Of a stretch of DNA of 43,905 bases, positions 31,062-41,454 are shown piece by piece. The DNA is taken from NCBI GenBank assembly GCA_032718475.1, contig JAUCBJ010006408.1, forward strand, positions 1 through 43,905. Reading direction: 5' to 3'. Origin of the DNA: Nemertoderma westbladi. Taxonomy: Eukaryota > Xenacoelomorpha > Nemertodermatida > Nemertodermatidae. The notes beneath the pieces are model-generated. The model was not told the origin of the DNA, made no database searches, and saw only the letters and a list, made by a program, of their open reading frames with translations. The position numbers were made by a program, and so were the translations under genes. Positions within the stretch are counted from its first letter, which is position 1, and each line of letters starts with the position of its first letter.

Positions 31062-34000
31062 TTACCAAACCTGCATAATTCCTGACATATTCAATTTAGT
31101 CTGGAATTTGGGTTGTCCAGCAAAGATATCTTCGGCTAGTTCTTGATCGATGAATGTTCCTGTGCTGCCGGAGTCAAGGAGGGCGTTCACTATGTAACTT
31201 TTGTTAGGACCGTGAACTCTTACCTGCACTACAGGAAATTCTCTGATTCCTACATTGGAAGTTGGAGCTTTCCAAGATGGTTGTCTGTCAAAGGTAGTTG
31301 GGGGGAACTCATTTTCGGTGTCCTTTTCATAAGTAAGTGCTCGATACACCGCGGTATTGATTAGGTAACAGGATTCGTTGGCGTCGGAGAATTCGTCAGT
31401 ATAGAATCCTTCCATCTCAGACTCCTGATCAGTGTCATTTACATCACTGAATTGGACATGTAGTTCGGGCTCACTTACCTGACTCGGTTTGTCTCGTTCG
31501 AACTCACTGTGTAACAAGATGTGATGTTTCGCGCCACACTTTGCACACTTTACGTCGGAGTAACAGGTTCGCCGTTGGTGTCCTGGTCTGAGGCAATTAT
31601 AGCATAACCGCTTATCCCACACGACTGCACGTCTGTCTACAAGGGATTTCTTTAGAAATTCAGCACACGCACTCAAACGGTGGGTCCCGTCGCACAGCGC
31701 ACAGTTAGGTTTTATGTTACTCACTTTACCTGGGGTAACTTGATGCACTCTCATTCTTTCTTCGGGCTTTCTTCGGTGCATTCTGTTAGGAGACTGAGGA
31801 GGGGTCTTGGCAACCTGTTCTCTCCTATCGTTGTTTCGAGCCTTGTATTTACTTACGTCTTTTGAGGTTTTATCAACGTAGTAAGATCTATCAGTGTCTT
31901 TCCCGCTGTCCTCTTCTTGAGAAGCTTGGCTTTCGCCGTCGTCAGTGTAACACACTGGTGTTACTCTTCTCCTAGAAGCGGGTTTCTCACTTACCTTATT
32001 TTCCGATGTTTTCTCTCTGGACTGCTTGATGAGTTGTAGTTTTACTTCACCATCTAAGAAGGACATGAGATCCGCCATGGTAGGGCTTCGTCGTTGTTGT
32101 TCATTTATGTACAACACTTTCTTGTCCCAGCGTGTACATACTCCACCCTTTGGTAAAGTAGAGACTACGGCTCCAATAACCATGGAACTCTGATATTCAT
32201 GAGACTTACCTAACCAGTCCAATTGTCTACAGATCTCCTGAATCTCATCGGAAAACTCTATAATCCCGCTACTAAGGAAGTTTCGGGGGGCTACTAATTT
32301 TGCATACAAATACTTAGCTATGTTATCCTTGTTACCATACCTGATGTTTAATGTATCCCAAACTTGTCTTAATCCTTCTGGATGTCCAATAAACTTTAAC
32401 GCCATTAACTTGGGAGGTCCTTCCAAGCACTTGATGAGGAACCTAAGTTTCTCTCCATTAGATAGTACAGAGTTCTGTATGCTGTCTTTGTAATATTCAT
32501 TGAAAGGTAACCATTTCATCTCATCTCCATTGAATTTGACGATCTCTCCCACTTTGACCGCTTGACGGGCTTCTGTTCTAGCCATCTGACGCGTAAAGCT
32601 CTCTTGGGCCATCGTGTTATTTAATATCGAATTATCGGTATATAAATTTCCTGGATTATTATCAGGTCTATAGGGAATATCATTAACAACAGGTTTATAA
32701 TCACCCTTAATAGGGTTTGCTATAGGAGTTTCTACTTCACTAGCAGTATAGATGCGTGTAGGCTCCACACCTTGCGCATGTAATACTTCAGACCTAACAG
32801 GTTGACACAATGTTACAGGGGGTATTGGTATACCATTTTGTATATTGACTAATTTGTCGCGTTCTAGCGCGATACTTTGCTGCACTTCTTGCAATTCGGC
32901 CCTACCTTCCCTTACTGTTCCCTTAAGTTGGTGGACAGTCTCCTGCATCTGTCCGAGCAGGAGATTCATCCCCCGCCGTCCCTCCTCTACCCACTCGACC
33001 GCAGAAGCGGGAGTCGCCAACATTGTAGCGGGCTGACGCGGGACGACGGGAGACAAATCTTTGATTTCTCTCTCAGCTTCCAGGACAGGGATATTCTCAT
33101 GGACTGTTCTACCGGGTACAGGCAGTGTAGTACTGTGTAAAGGGAATTTAGAGTTAAGCTCTGGAAGTACAGGGGTCTCTAGCACAGGAGTGACTTTGGG
33201 AACGACAGGCCTAATTATTTCAGGCTCATCAACTATAGTAGGTAGTTTTTTGACCTTAATAATTTGGTCTGTAGGTTCTATACTACTTAAGTCTGTGCTA
33301 GCTAGTTGTCTTCTAACAGCTGGGGGCAAATCAGGCAATTTGTGACGGTAAGATGTTTTTCTACGCCTGCTTAGGCGAGATCTATTTCCTCCGCCTTCAG
33401 GATCGGTGGTTTCGCTTTCCTCCGATGATGTATATCCCTGGCGTTTGGGATTAGATCTTCTCATCATCTGCATGTGACTAGCAGTTAACTGTTTATTTAT
33501 GTTGTCTTGCGTCTCTAGCAGATTTTCCAACTCTAGTTGGGTAGTCTCCTCAGACGCTCTCAGTTCTGCTTCTGCCACCGCTGCCTTTCTTTCTGCTTCT
33601 GCTGCTGCCGCTGCCTTTGCTGCTTCTGCTTCTGCCGCTGCCTTTGCTGCTTTTGCTTCTGCCGCTGCCTTTGCTGCTTCTGCTTCTGCCGCCGTTACTG
33701 CTGCTGCCTTTCGGTCCTCTATCCGTTTTTTCTTTACTTGTTCTTCTTGGACTCTAGCGAGGCGGAGTTTTTCATCAAATTTAGCTTGGTTTGCAGCTAA
33801 CATTTCCGCATCGATTGCGTCCAACACAAGCTTGGTTCCTTCACTATTAGGGCGAAGTCCAGACAGTCGTCTCCTCAACTCTTCGTCTCCTAGGAATCGT
33901 TGATAGTCTGACAGATAGATGTCTATGGCGTCTCTCAAGGGCGACTTCTCTGCTAGTGTCTCTTCGCTTTCCACTTGAGAAAGGGTGGCATCGGTTGGTT

Positions 34001-34889
34001 CTTCATAGGTTGGTCTCTCAGCCAGCTGGAATTTCCACTGGGCCGTTTCTTGTACTTTGAGACCTACCCGCTGGAACCAAGTTTTGACAGCAACCTGCAG
34101 CGACGTGTCCTGTCTTCTTTTGGAAGTTTCCTCAAAGGCTGATAAGATTAGTCTAATGCGTAGGGTTCTTTCGCGTACTTGATAAAGCAGCTCTTCCTGC
34201 TCTTGAGGTCCTCGGGGTTGTTGAAACAGTTGTTCTTCCAATCGCTCTAAGGAGCCGAAGAATCCCTGCACATATCCTGCTGCCGACCTCTTCCAAACAG
34301 CTGGATCCATTGTATCTTTAGTCACTCCCATCCTGTGTATATCTTCCCAAGTAGCTTCGGACAAATCTAACGGGAGTCCGGGTCCGGGAAAGTTCCATTG
34401 TGACTCGACAATAGACATCAATTCTTCCCTGGCGTATCCCGCATAAATATCTTGGGTCGCTCGCTTACTTCTCACCCAATCGGCTTGATGTTCCTCCACC
34501 GCAATCAATATAGTAGTTAGTACTGCGGCAGGAAGGGTGAGAAGGGGATCCGAGTAGCCTGTAGCCGCCATCTGCACTCCGCGTTCGGGGGTCAGCTCTA
34601 CAGTATCCGAACTACTGGAGCTATCAGATCGCTGGGAACAAGTTTCTTGACTAGGATGTTGCTGCTGTTGGACAGCTGCTTCCTGGTTCCATTTGACTTG
34701 GGCCCGAGTGCCGATGATAGACCTACGGTGTTGGATTAGCCTAGGGTCTGACACTACTACTGGAGGGATGACCTTTCTTTCAGTAGGAGGTGAGCTGAAC
34801 TCCTTTCTTAATCGCTCCACACTCCTATCTGTGTCACAGATGGTTGTATCGATTAGACTGTCTGACAGGGTTTGCTGGGTGTCAGACAT
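31062..34889 (-). CDS. BEL/Pao gag with N-terminal extension, zinc knuckles and start of aspartic protease
   Basis: A 1275-codon frame. The first ~800 residues are a long extension with an Ala/Lys/Glu-rich coiled coil (9-residue AEAAKAAAE-like repeats, DNA 33590-33700) and RRS/KR-rich basic segments. A capsid-like DUF1759 domain follows (VKFNGDEMKWLPFNEYY, then GEKLRFLIKCLEGPP and IRYGNKDNIAKYLYAKL). Three zinc knuckles come next: C-x2-C-x3-H-x4-C, C-x2-C-x4-H-x4-C and a CAKCGAKHH variant. The aspartic protease begins near residue 1239 (LLDSGSTGTFID), and a TAA ends the frame at 31062-31064. The same frame then stays open to 30756, so the stop may be a point mutation or, less likely, a read-through site. 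The start ATG at 34889 precedes a polar SDTQQTLSDS sequence. The extension is unusually long for BEL/Pao gag. Confidence 0.8.
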   Translation of the reverse strand: MSDTQQTLSDSLIDTTICDTDRSVERLRKEFSSPPTERKVIPPVVVSDPRLIQHRRSIIGTRAQVKWNQEAAVQQQQHPSQETCSQRSDSSSSSDTVELTPERGVQMAATGYSDPLLTLPAAVLTTILIAVEEHQADWVRSKRATQDIYAGYAREELMSIVESQWNFPGPGLPLDLSEATWEDIHRMGVTKDTMDPAVWKRSAAGYVQGFFGSLERLEEQLFQQPRGPQEQEELLYQVRERTLRIRLILSAFEETSKRRQDTSLQVAVKTWFQRVGLKVQETAQWKFQLAERPTYEEPTDATLSQVESEETLAEKSPLRDAIDIYLSDYQRFLGDEELRRRLSGLRPNSEGTKLVLDAIDAEMLAANQAKFDEKLRLARVQEEQVKKKRIEDRKAAAVTAAEAEAAKAAAEAKAAKAAAEAEAAKAAAAAEAERKAAVAEAELRASEETTQLELENLLETQDNINKQLTASHMQMMRRSNPKRQGYTSSEESETTDPEGGGNRSRLSRRRKTSYRHKLPDLPPAVRRQLASTDLSSIEPTDQIIKVKKLPTIVDEPEIIRPVVPKVTPVLETPVLPELNSKFPLHSTTLPVPGRTVHENIPVLEAEREIKDLSPVVPRQPATMLATPASAVEWVEEGRRGMNLLLGQMQETVHQLKGTVREGRAELQEVQQSIALERDKLVNIQNGIPIPPVTLCQPVRSEVLHAQGVEPTRIYTASEVETPIANPIKGDYKPVVNDIPYRPDNNPGNLYTDNSILNNTMAQESFTRQMARTEARQAVKVGEIVKFNGDEMKWLPFNEYYKDSIQNSVLSNGEKLRFLIKCLEGPPKLMALKFIGHPEGLRQVWDTLNIRYGNKDNIAKYLYAKLVAPRNFLSSGIIEFSDEIQEICRQLDWLGKSHEYQSSMVIGAVVSTLPKGGVCTRWDKKVLYINEQQRRSPTMADLMSFLDGEVKLQLIKQSREKTSENKVSEKPASRRRVTPVCYTDDGESQASQEEDSGKDTDRSYYVDKTSKDVSKYKARNNDRREQVAKTPPQSPNRMHRRKPEERMRVHQVTPGKVSNIKPNCALCDGTHRLSACAEFLKKSLVDRRAVVWDKRLCYNCLRPGHQRRTCYSDVKCAKCGAKHHILLHSEFERDKPSQVSEPELHVQFSDVNDTDQESEMEGFYTDEFSDANESCYLINTAVYRALTYEKDTENEFPPTTFDRQPSWKAPTSNVGIREFPVVQVRVHGPNKSYIVNALLDSGSTGTFIDQELAEDIFAGQPKFQTKLNMSGIMQVW

Positions 34890-34999
34890 GTTTAGCTATA
34901 CGGTTGAATGCCTACTGCTATAGTTACAGTTAAAGCAAGTCTAGTAATTCAGTATGACCGTTGGCCTAGTACCATTAATTTATTACTGTATATTAGAAT

Positions 35000-35240
35000 A
35001 TCGGTATACACTTATAATATATATAAGTATTGTAAACTAGTTTTGTCACAGAGTACCGGTATATAATTTTAGCACAAATATATATAAATATATAATAGGC
35101 CTATCGTGAATACCGGTATACAGCTTACACTTTATAGTATATATAAGTATAATTATGAACTAGAATTAATTACAGAATACCGGTATGATTTCAGCTCAAA
35201 TTTATAGAAATAAATATAATAAGCCTATGGTAAATACCGG
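35000..35240. repeat. Diverged ~120-bp tandem repeat with TACCGGTA palindromes
   Basis: Two copies share ATATAAGTAT (35021 and 35141), AACTAG, a TACCGGTAT near the middle, AGCACAAAT or AGCTCAAAT, and a final TAGGCCTAT or TAAGCCTAT with TACCGGTAT. Confidence 0.7.
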
Positions 35241-36179
35241 TATGTCAATTATTTTAGAATAATTGAATTTCTGAATATTTTAGGGTTACTTGGTTACTTT
35301 AACTTACTTTATTACCATTATTTAAGCAGTAGTCCAACTGATATTGAGACCTAGTTGTTGTATGGCAGGCCTACTATTTATAAATCGTTTGAGTTGATTT
35401 ATAATAGATATATACCCGTTTAAAAGGGGTTTTGTCAATATTTGAAATAAATGTTATTATTTCTGTGGGAGTCACTACACAGAAGCTGTGCGCTCTCAGT
35501 GAAGTGCTACCTATGGGACACTAAAACAGATAATTCTAATTTACCTAAGTTACTTAATACTACGAATTACTTACAATACGGGTGAGATTAAATCTCTAAT
35601 TAAACACAACAAAAATATTACGTACGAAATTTTAGGGTAATTTTACAGGAAGTCTACAAACCAGCCTAACAAAGGGTTAGAATTCTGGTTATTACAACGG
35701 ACAGGGTACTACGGTATTTGAAAATAATAAGTGGTAGTAAATATGTTGCACTGTCCAGATAGGAAAATACCACCGCCTGACGACCTATAGCCGTATCGCT
35801 ATAGGTACTACGTTATGTATCACGGAGTGTTCCTACCTAGAAGTTAATTACCGCGGACTACCAGATCCAACGTGCCTATTAACCACTTTACAACACAAAT
35901 ATACTGCCTACACACTAATTACTTTCGGAAAGCACTGTACACTAAACCCTAAATTAGGTACAAGTACTGGTACAACAAATAATCAGTAGTTAAATATACT
36001 TGAACAGTTAAAAGAACCACGGCATCTGCTGGAGTGACCGAAGCACAAAGTCACCAGTCTTTTCCTACGCCAAGCAGCCCGTGTAGTACCGGGGTTAATT
36101 TAACTATAACGGTATGTGTAACAAACACAATTACTGTAGGAATAAACTTGGGGACATGAATGTTGCGAATAATCGCATA

Positions 36180-36770
36180 AACTCTGAATAATAAATATTA
36201 CGCTACCCGTACAGAATACTCAAACAAAATACAAACCAAACGCTGGCAGACTACCACCAAGCCTAAATAAACTACAGTATGTGCAGATTCCGAAATGGTT
36301 AGTTAGTATGCGTTCTAACACGGTAGTACGACTTATTCTTTAAGAGGGGATTGACCTTACAGCTATGGCTGCCCCAACTTACTAACTGGCACTTTATCAG
36401 ACAAACTCTACACACGCAGCAATCTCTTCAGACCTAATAATATCTAGACAACAATCCAGCCTACAAAATATCTGAGTAATAACTATTACGGTACCTGAAC
36501 AGACCACACAAACAAACACAGGCCAAAACACTGGCAGAATACTGTCAAGCCTAAATAAACTACAGTATGTGCAGATTCCAAAATGGTTAGTTAGTATGCG
36601 TTCTAACACGGTAGTACGACTTATTCTTTAAGAGGGGATTGACCTTACAGCTATGGCTGCCCCAACTTACTAACTGGCACTTTATCAGACAAACTCCACA
36701 CACGCCGTAATCTCTCCAAACCCAACAACAATCCGACAACAGTCCGGCCTACAGTTATCTGAACAATCTG
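36180..36770. repeat. 288-bp tandem repeat, two copies
   Basis: The central ~160 bp, from GCCTAAATAAACTACAGTAT (36261 and 36549) through AAGAGGGGATTGACCTTACA to TATCAGACAAACTC, are almost the same in both copies. The flanks of each unit are more diverged. Confidence 0.9.
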
Positions 36771-36950
36771 AGCAGACTTACACGTCTTCAGCTCAATATT
36801 AACTTACTAGGAAATAAAACTGACAGAAATAGACCTAAGTAAAATCCCAATAAAAACCAGGCGTCCCCGATTTAATATCGAGACCTACCGGTATACAATA
36901 ATCAAATCGAATAATACTAATGTACTTATACTGGAAGTACCGGTTAGGAC

Positions 36951-37064
36951 AGTTGGGCCTACAGACCTACAGCAGTACCGATTCTGGCAGTTGGGCCTAC
37001 GGACCTACAGCAGTACCGATTCTGGCAGTTGGGCCTACGGACCTACAGCAGTACCGGTTCAGGT
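36951..37064. repeat. 38-bp tandem repeat, three copies
   Basis: AGTTGGGCCTACGGACCTAC followed by AGCAGTACCGATTCTGGC repeats at 36951, 36989 and 37027, nearly identical, and ends in a cluster of ACCGGT sites (GTACCGGTTC, TTTACCGGTCGACCGGTAC). Confidence 0.9.
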
Positions 37065-38383
37065 TTACCGGTCGACCGGTACTTTCAACTTTATTGCTTA
37101 CTGCAATAAAGTCAATAACTGTTATTGTACGCGCTTTTGAAGACCTTTAGCAGTTTAACCTGCCAAAATTTATATGTCTTTTGGTTTATAAATAGACTTT
37201 AGAAATTGACAAATATTTAATACCAATAAACACAACATTAGCAGAAGCCAGCCTAGTGCGCGTCCATTCACCCGCTGGATATACCCGGGAGACTGGATTC
37301 TGAGGGCTTAGATTATTATTGCAGTGTAAGCTTACTGTATTATTCGATTGATCGTTAATAAATAATTTCTGACTAATATTATTCACTTTCGGGAAATATT
37401 AACAGTTCCTTTAGGACGTGGCGCTCTATCTAGGTAAACAGAGATATGACTTGTACTAAACACAACAGTAAATCGGTAAGGCTTATGATTCACGTATGAG
37501 GCGCATTCTTTAGGAAATGCTTAGTTATCAGCCACAATCAGGCACACTACCGGTAACACACAATACTGCTCACTTATTTGCCGACCGTCAATGAATTTTA
37601 TCATATATAAAGAGAACAGCAACTGACTCATGTAGTGCTTATCAAATAGCATTAAATTCAATACAAACCACAATAATATAAGTCGCAATCGCTATATGTA
37701 ACCCGTCTCTCTAACCTGTAGTGTATCAAGAAAATTGGGAAATTTGGGTTCTTTATAGATGTTCTCCAAATAATATTCAACCAACTGATACAAAATATGA
37801 CAACAGTAAATAGCAGTATAATAATGTATGTTGAACCGATAATGTAAGACTGAACTGAGTTGCACTGATAACAGTTATACGCTCTATAATTTAAGCCTAC
37901 TAATGTTTCTTCTAAAGTCTGAAACGAATTGACTCTAGAGCCGGTGTTCCTGGCCTAGATAGAAACAACACAACAGTATCAAGAAAAACAGTAAGACTGA
38001 ACACTCCTAGCACGATCGGCCAAATATCTCCACATCGACAGAAAAAATCGCTCTGATTGGCTGTTAAGCTAAACAAAGAACCATGTGTCCAATGGCCGTT
38101 TCCATGTCAGCAACCAGCTGTTAGATGTCGTAATCTGAATCATCAAGGCTAAGCTGTGCCAGGGTATTTTACGCATTGCGGGTTTTTTGCCTTACCATGT
38201 CCACCAAAGCACACATATCGAAGAATGACTTTTATGTCCGTTAAAACACCTATAACGGTACCTTGCGGGCGAGGGGGACTGAGTATATCCGCAAAAGCTT
38301 TTACACCGCTCCCAGAAAATGGGATTCAAGTTTATAAATATACAAAAATCACAGTTTCTAATATATGTAAATACTCTAAACAG

Positions 38384-39832
38384 TTAGTCTTTCTTGCGCG
38401 GACGGCGTTTACGCAGTTTTTTAAAGCTAGCCAGAGTCTTTTTCTCTTTGGGGCGAGCCACTTTACAAGGAGGGCTATAACTCCTGGGTGAAGGGTGCAA
38501 TATGATTGCATCAGAGGGTGTAGGATTATGGTCGGTGTATCCGCCAGTCGAAGTACCGGGTTGATTGACATCAACGTCGGGGGAGAGGGGTCTAACGGCT
38601 TTGAGAGCTCGTTTTAAGACAGCCGCTCTTACGGGTCCTTTACGAGTGGTCTGAACGAGAGCCGTGGGTGGACCATAGGCAGTTAGAAACCTCCGGGGTT
38701 TAATGGTTCTTTCCAACTCGCGTTCGCAGGCTCGGTATTCGTAAGGCCGTCGATATACTTCCTGTAACTCGGGGTGTGAGTTAACAAATAAGTCTCCATA
38801 GTCCGGATCCTGACGGATATAATTGATTAAGTTATAGGAATGAAGGTCGCTAGGATTAACACTCCTGAGAAATTTGCGTACGAATTTGGTTGAAATACAT
38901 TCTCCGACGCGCTTCAGTAGCTCGTAACTCGATATGCGTGATTTCTGTTCGACCGAAGCGAATAGATAAGGATGGAACGCATAAACTCCTTCGTAAGCGC
39001 GTCCGGGATAATAGCGATGGCGCGAATCACAATGTAAATCAGTGTTCGCTTCCCAAGCTCTGATGTAACGTAGTGTGATCATTTCATCTACGCTTTCCAA
39101 ATCGTGATTAAAAGGGCAATCGAAACTGGCGTGTCCCTTTAGTTGACGATGGTGACATTGAGTCATAAATTGAGGGCAAACCGCAAAAATGTGCAAGTTA
39201 TTGAGTCTGCAATACGCACAATAAATTTCCATCGCCGGTTGTTCGTGGAAATAGGAACAGCGGACGTTTGTGTCCATGGGCGTAACATGGTCTCTCGATG
39301 CGCATAACCGACAACGTTGCCGAGAAACATAGTTGGCATGGCGATAATCGTACGCAGTGAGACACTGTGGACCTTGATACCATTCTAGGATGTAATCGTT
39401 GTCGCTGTTCCGGGCGCGATAGGCTGAATCTCCTCAGATTCTAGGCATATTGGTTCGTCTTCCCAGTCTGTTACGAATAGAATTTTCGTGATCTATTCTC
39501 GGTTTATCGTTACGACTCCGCTGGGTATGATATTTAAATAGAACCATTTCCCTTTCGGTGTCTACATCGTCCGTATCATGTAAATCGATAGGATGGCCGG
39601 TAGTTAGGAAGTCCATATACGTACTATTACGATGCGTATAGCGAGCGGTGAATTTTCGATAGTCCAATTCACGCGTAAGTTGCTCTTGGGACATCGGCGG
39701 TTCGATATAACGACCATCGTCCTCCGTAATGGTTGGATCGGTTTCACCGCGTATCAAGCTATCCACAAATGCTTGTAAAGGTAGAGTATATCGCTCCCTG
39801 ATACCAAGATCATCTTCTATCAACTCCGTCAT
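38384..39832 (-). CDS. Unidentified Cys/His-rich protein frame with one in-frame TGA
   Basis: The minus frame opens at ATG 39832 and runs 132 codons to a TGA at 39434-39436. It then continues in exactly the same frame for another 349 codons (52 codons plus the 297 from ATG 39277) to 38384. The part before the TGA is acidic and polar. After it comes a Cys/His cluster (RQRCRLCASRDH, then a C, then YCAYCRLNNLHIFAVC, CHHRQLKGH and DCPFNH) with the spacing of several zinc-binding pairs. A helical middle with many Tyr/Arg follows, then a Pro/Ser-rich linker and a very basic tail (KKLRKRRPRKKD) like a nuclear-localisation or nucleic-acid-binding end. I do not recognise the family. It lies between BEL/Pao integrase and gag, all on the same strand, the place where extra or env-like genes sit in some LTR elements. 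No signal peptide or membrane segment is seen. The TGA could be a mutation or a read-through codon. Confidence 0.5.
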
Positions 39833-41431
39833 ATCTGCTATCTGAGTTTATTAATATCGAAATGAGTTTATGTTTAGGCGAGCGGACGTCGCTGCCTACC
39901 TCTCTTTGCCCCCGGACAGTGGGATTCTCAGCGCCGATGTACCGTCGTCGCGGTGTTTACGCCAACATGTAGCAACAGCACGACAACGATAACCGGCACA
40001 AGTCACTCCACTGTCCGTCCCAAAGGCTTGAATCCACTTTAGGTTCTTTCTATAGGAGAGTTGGGCTACTTTCACAATTGCGACTAGCTACTGTAAACAT
40101 ACTTTAGCAGTAACATTCACCTATAAACGCACAAATTCCACACAACTGTCACCAATTGTACACATACAGGCCATTTGTCCGTTAGTCAGTGCCTTCCAGA
40201 ATGTCACGTTATTACTGTGTATCCTTGGATACTAACAGTGTGCTATGTATTCTCTATGCTATGCAATGTGACAAGCTTTCTATTGTTCCTTTAACTTGCT
40301 TCTAATTCTAGCGTGGGTGTTGCTATGGTGACATTATGGAAAGCTAGCGGTAGAATTAGGGTAATTCTCATGCATACAGATCTGGAATGCTATTTAATAG
40401 TAATTCTTTAATTGTCAATATCCTCTTTATACATGATTTTATTAATTTTATCGGCTATTGACTATATGTTGGAGATTCTCGCACTCTAATACACTCAATA
40501 GGATGAATCTCCGCTCCCATGATCTATTAATTAATGGAATTTTGGGAATGTTATAAATTGCACAAAATGACAATTTATGAAATTCATTTAAAATATGAAT
40601 TTAAATTTATTCCCGTGAATTTTATTATTTGATAGTACAATTGACACAATTTGATTCCAGAGCAGGTCTGGGGACATAGGATCCTTAATTCTATGAAAAT
40701 TGTCTTTTAAGAGTATCTGTAAGTGCTGCGATATCTTAATTGACTAGAAATTTTAAAGGATCTGAATTTTACAGATTTTAATAAATATTAAATTAATATT
40801 TAAGATGGGCACCGATTTATTCCAGAACTTGTCTGGGGACGTTAACCACTGATTCTAGAATTTGTCTTTCAAGTATATCGGTGGGTGCCGCGATATCTTA
40901 ATCGACTAGAATTACAGATGGTCAAAAGGTTTAACAGATTTATTTGCGTTTTACGCTACTGTTATATGGACATCACGCTACTATATGTATTATTTAATAT
41001 AAGGTAGAAGAGCAATATCGCACGAAGCAATGTCAGTGTGAAGAGGCAAGTCGTTTCCAAGGTCTACCCAGAGCTTGGTTTAGCCGAGACACGAGGATCT
41101 GAACTTTGCATTCCTAATACTCTGCCTACCAATAATACTTAAATATAGTAGTGGCTTTATTGTACTTTAATAAGTACGGACATTTCATCTTACTGTAGTC
41201 ACGTATTTATAATATGATACGGACAGTAAGGAAAGAGAAAAATTATTTCTCGCCGTCACACTAAATATATATTATATATATGTAATTACGTAATAAACAC
41301 TAATATATTGCACTAACCTACTAAATAATCTAAAATAACCTTCTACTAAATAAAATTGAATAAAAACGATTATAATAAAGTACATAATAATGTTCACATA
41401 TAAAATATAATAAAATAGATAAAATAATATA
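39833..41431. other. Non-coding stretch downstream of BEL/Pao integrase
   Basis: AT-rich DNA. It contains two similar segments near 40660-40740 and 40820-40900 (GA(T/A)TTATTCCAGA-like start, CTGGGGAC, then TTGTCTTT(T/C)AAG and GCGATATCTTAAT), an imperfect ~200-bp tandem repeat. An inverted pair lies at about 40302-40370 (CTAATTCTA..GC and GCTAGCGGTAGAATTAG). No gene is supported. It may contain the LTR. Confidence 0.4.
41045..41125 (-). repeat. Possible tRNA-like SINE fragment
   Basis: On the minus strand TTGGTAGGCAGAGTATTAGG is followed by AATGCAAAGTTCAGATCCTC. These resemble a box A with D arm and a degenerate box B. The match is poor and other explanations are possible. Confidence 0.25.
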
Positions 41432-41439
41432 GTCATACA

Positions 41440-41447
41440 CCCACTCC
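41440..41447 (-). promoter_or_regulatory. Candidate polypurine tract with LTR start
   Basis: Just eight bases after the integrase stop, the minus strand reads GGAGTGGG followed immediately by TGTATGAC. A purine run followed by TG is what is expected at the start of a 3' LTR. The tract is short and no second LTR is available for comparison. Confidence 0.35.
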
Positions 41448-41454
41448 AGACGTA

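Larger units (their letters stand above)
29246..34889 (-). mobile_element. BEL/Pao LTR retrotransposon: gag, protease and reverse transcriptase portion
   Basis: On the minus strand the order is gag (CCHC knuckles), aspartic protease, linker and reverse transcriptase, ending at 29246 where an RTE-like fragment begins. RNase H and integrase do not follow. They are found at 41455-43905, upstream in the minus-strand order. Breaks are a TAA at 31062-31064, a 14-bp direct repeat with a small insertion near 30942-30995, and a frameshift near 30403. No LTR could be delimited. Confidence 0.8.
34890..38383. other. Non-coding stretch upstream of gag, probably LTR/leader of the BEL/Pao element
   Basis: No protein-like frame is seen over 3.5 kb. 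The stretch is unusually rich in tandem duplications (annotated separately) and in the palindrome TACCGGTA. Its position just 5' of gag on the minus strand suggests LTR and leader sequence, but without a second LTR in the window the borders cannot be set, and no tRNA-complementary primer site was recognised. Confidence 0.4.

Noticed and set aside
33499-33903. Plus-strand Ala/Ser-rich and Cys-rich frames
   Set aside because: Antisense shadows of the Ala-rich coiled coil of gag.
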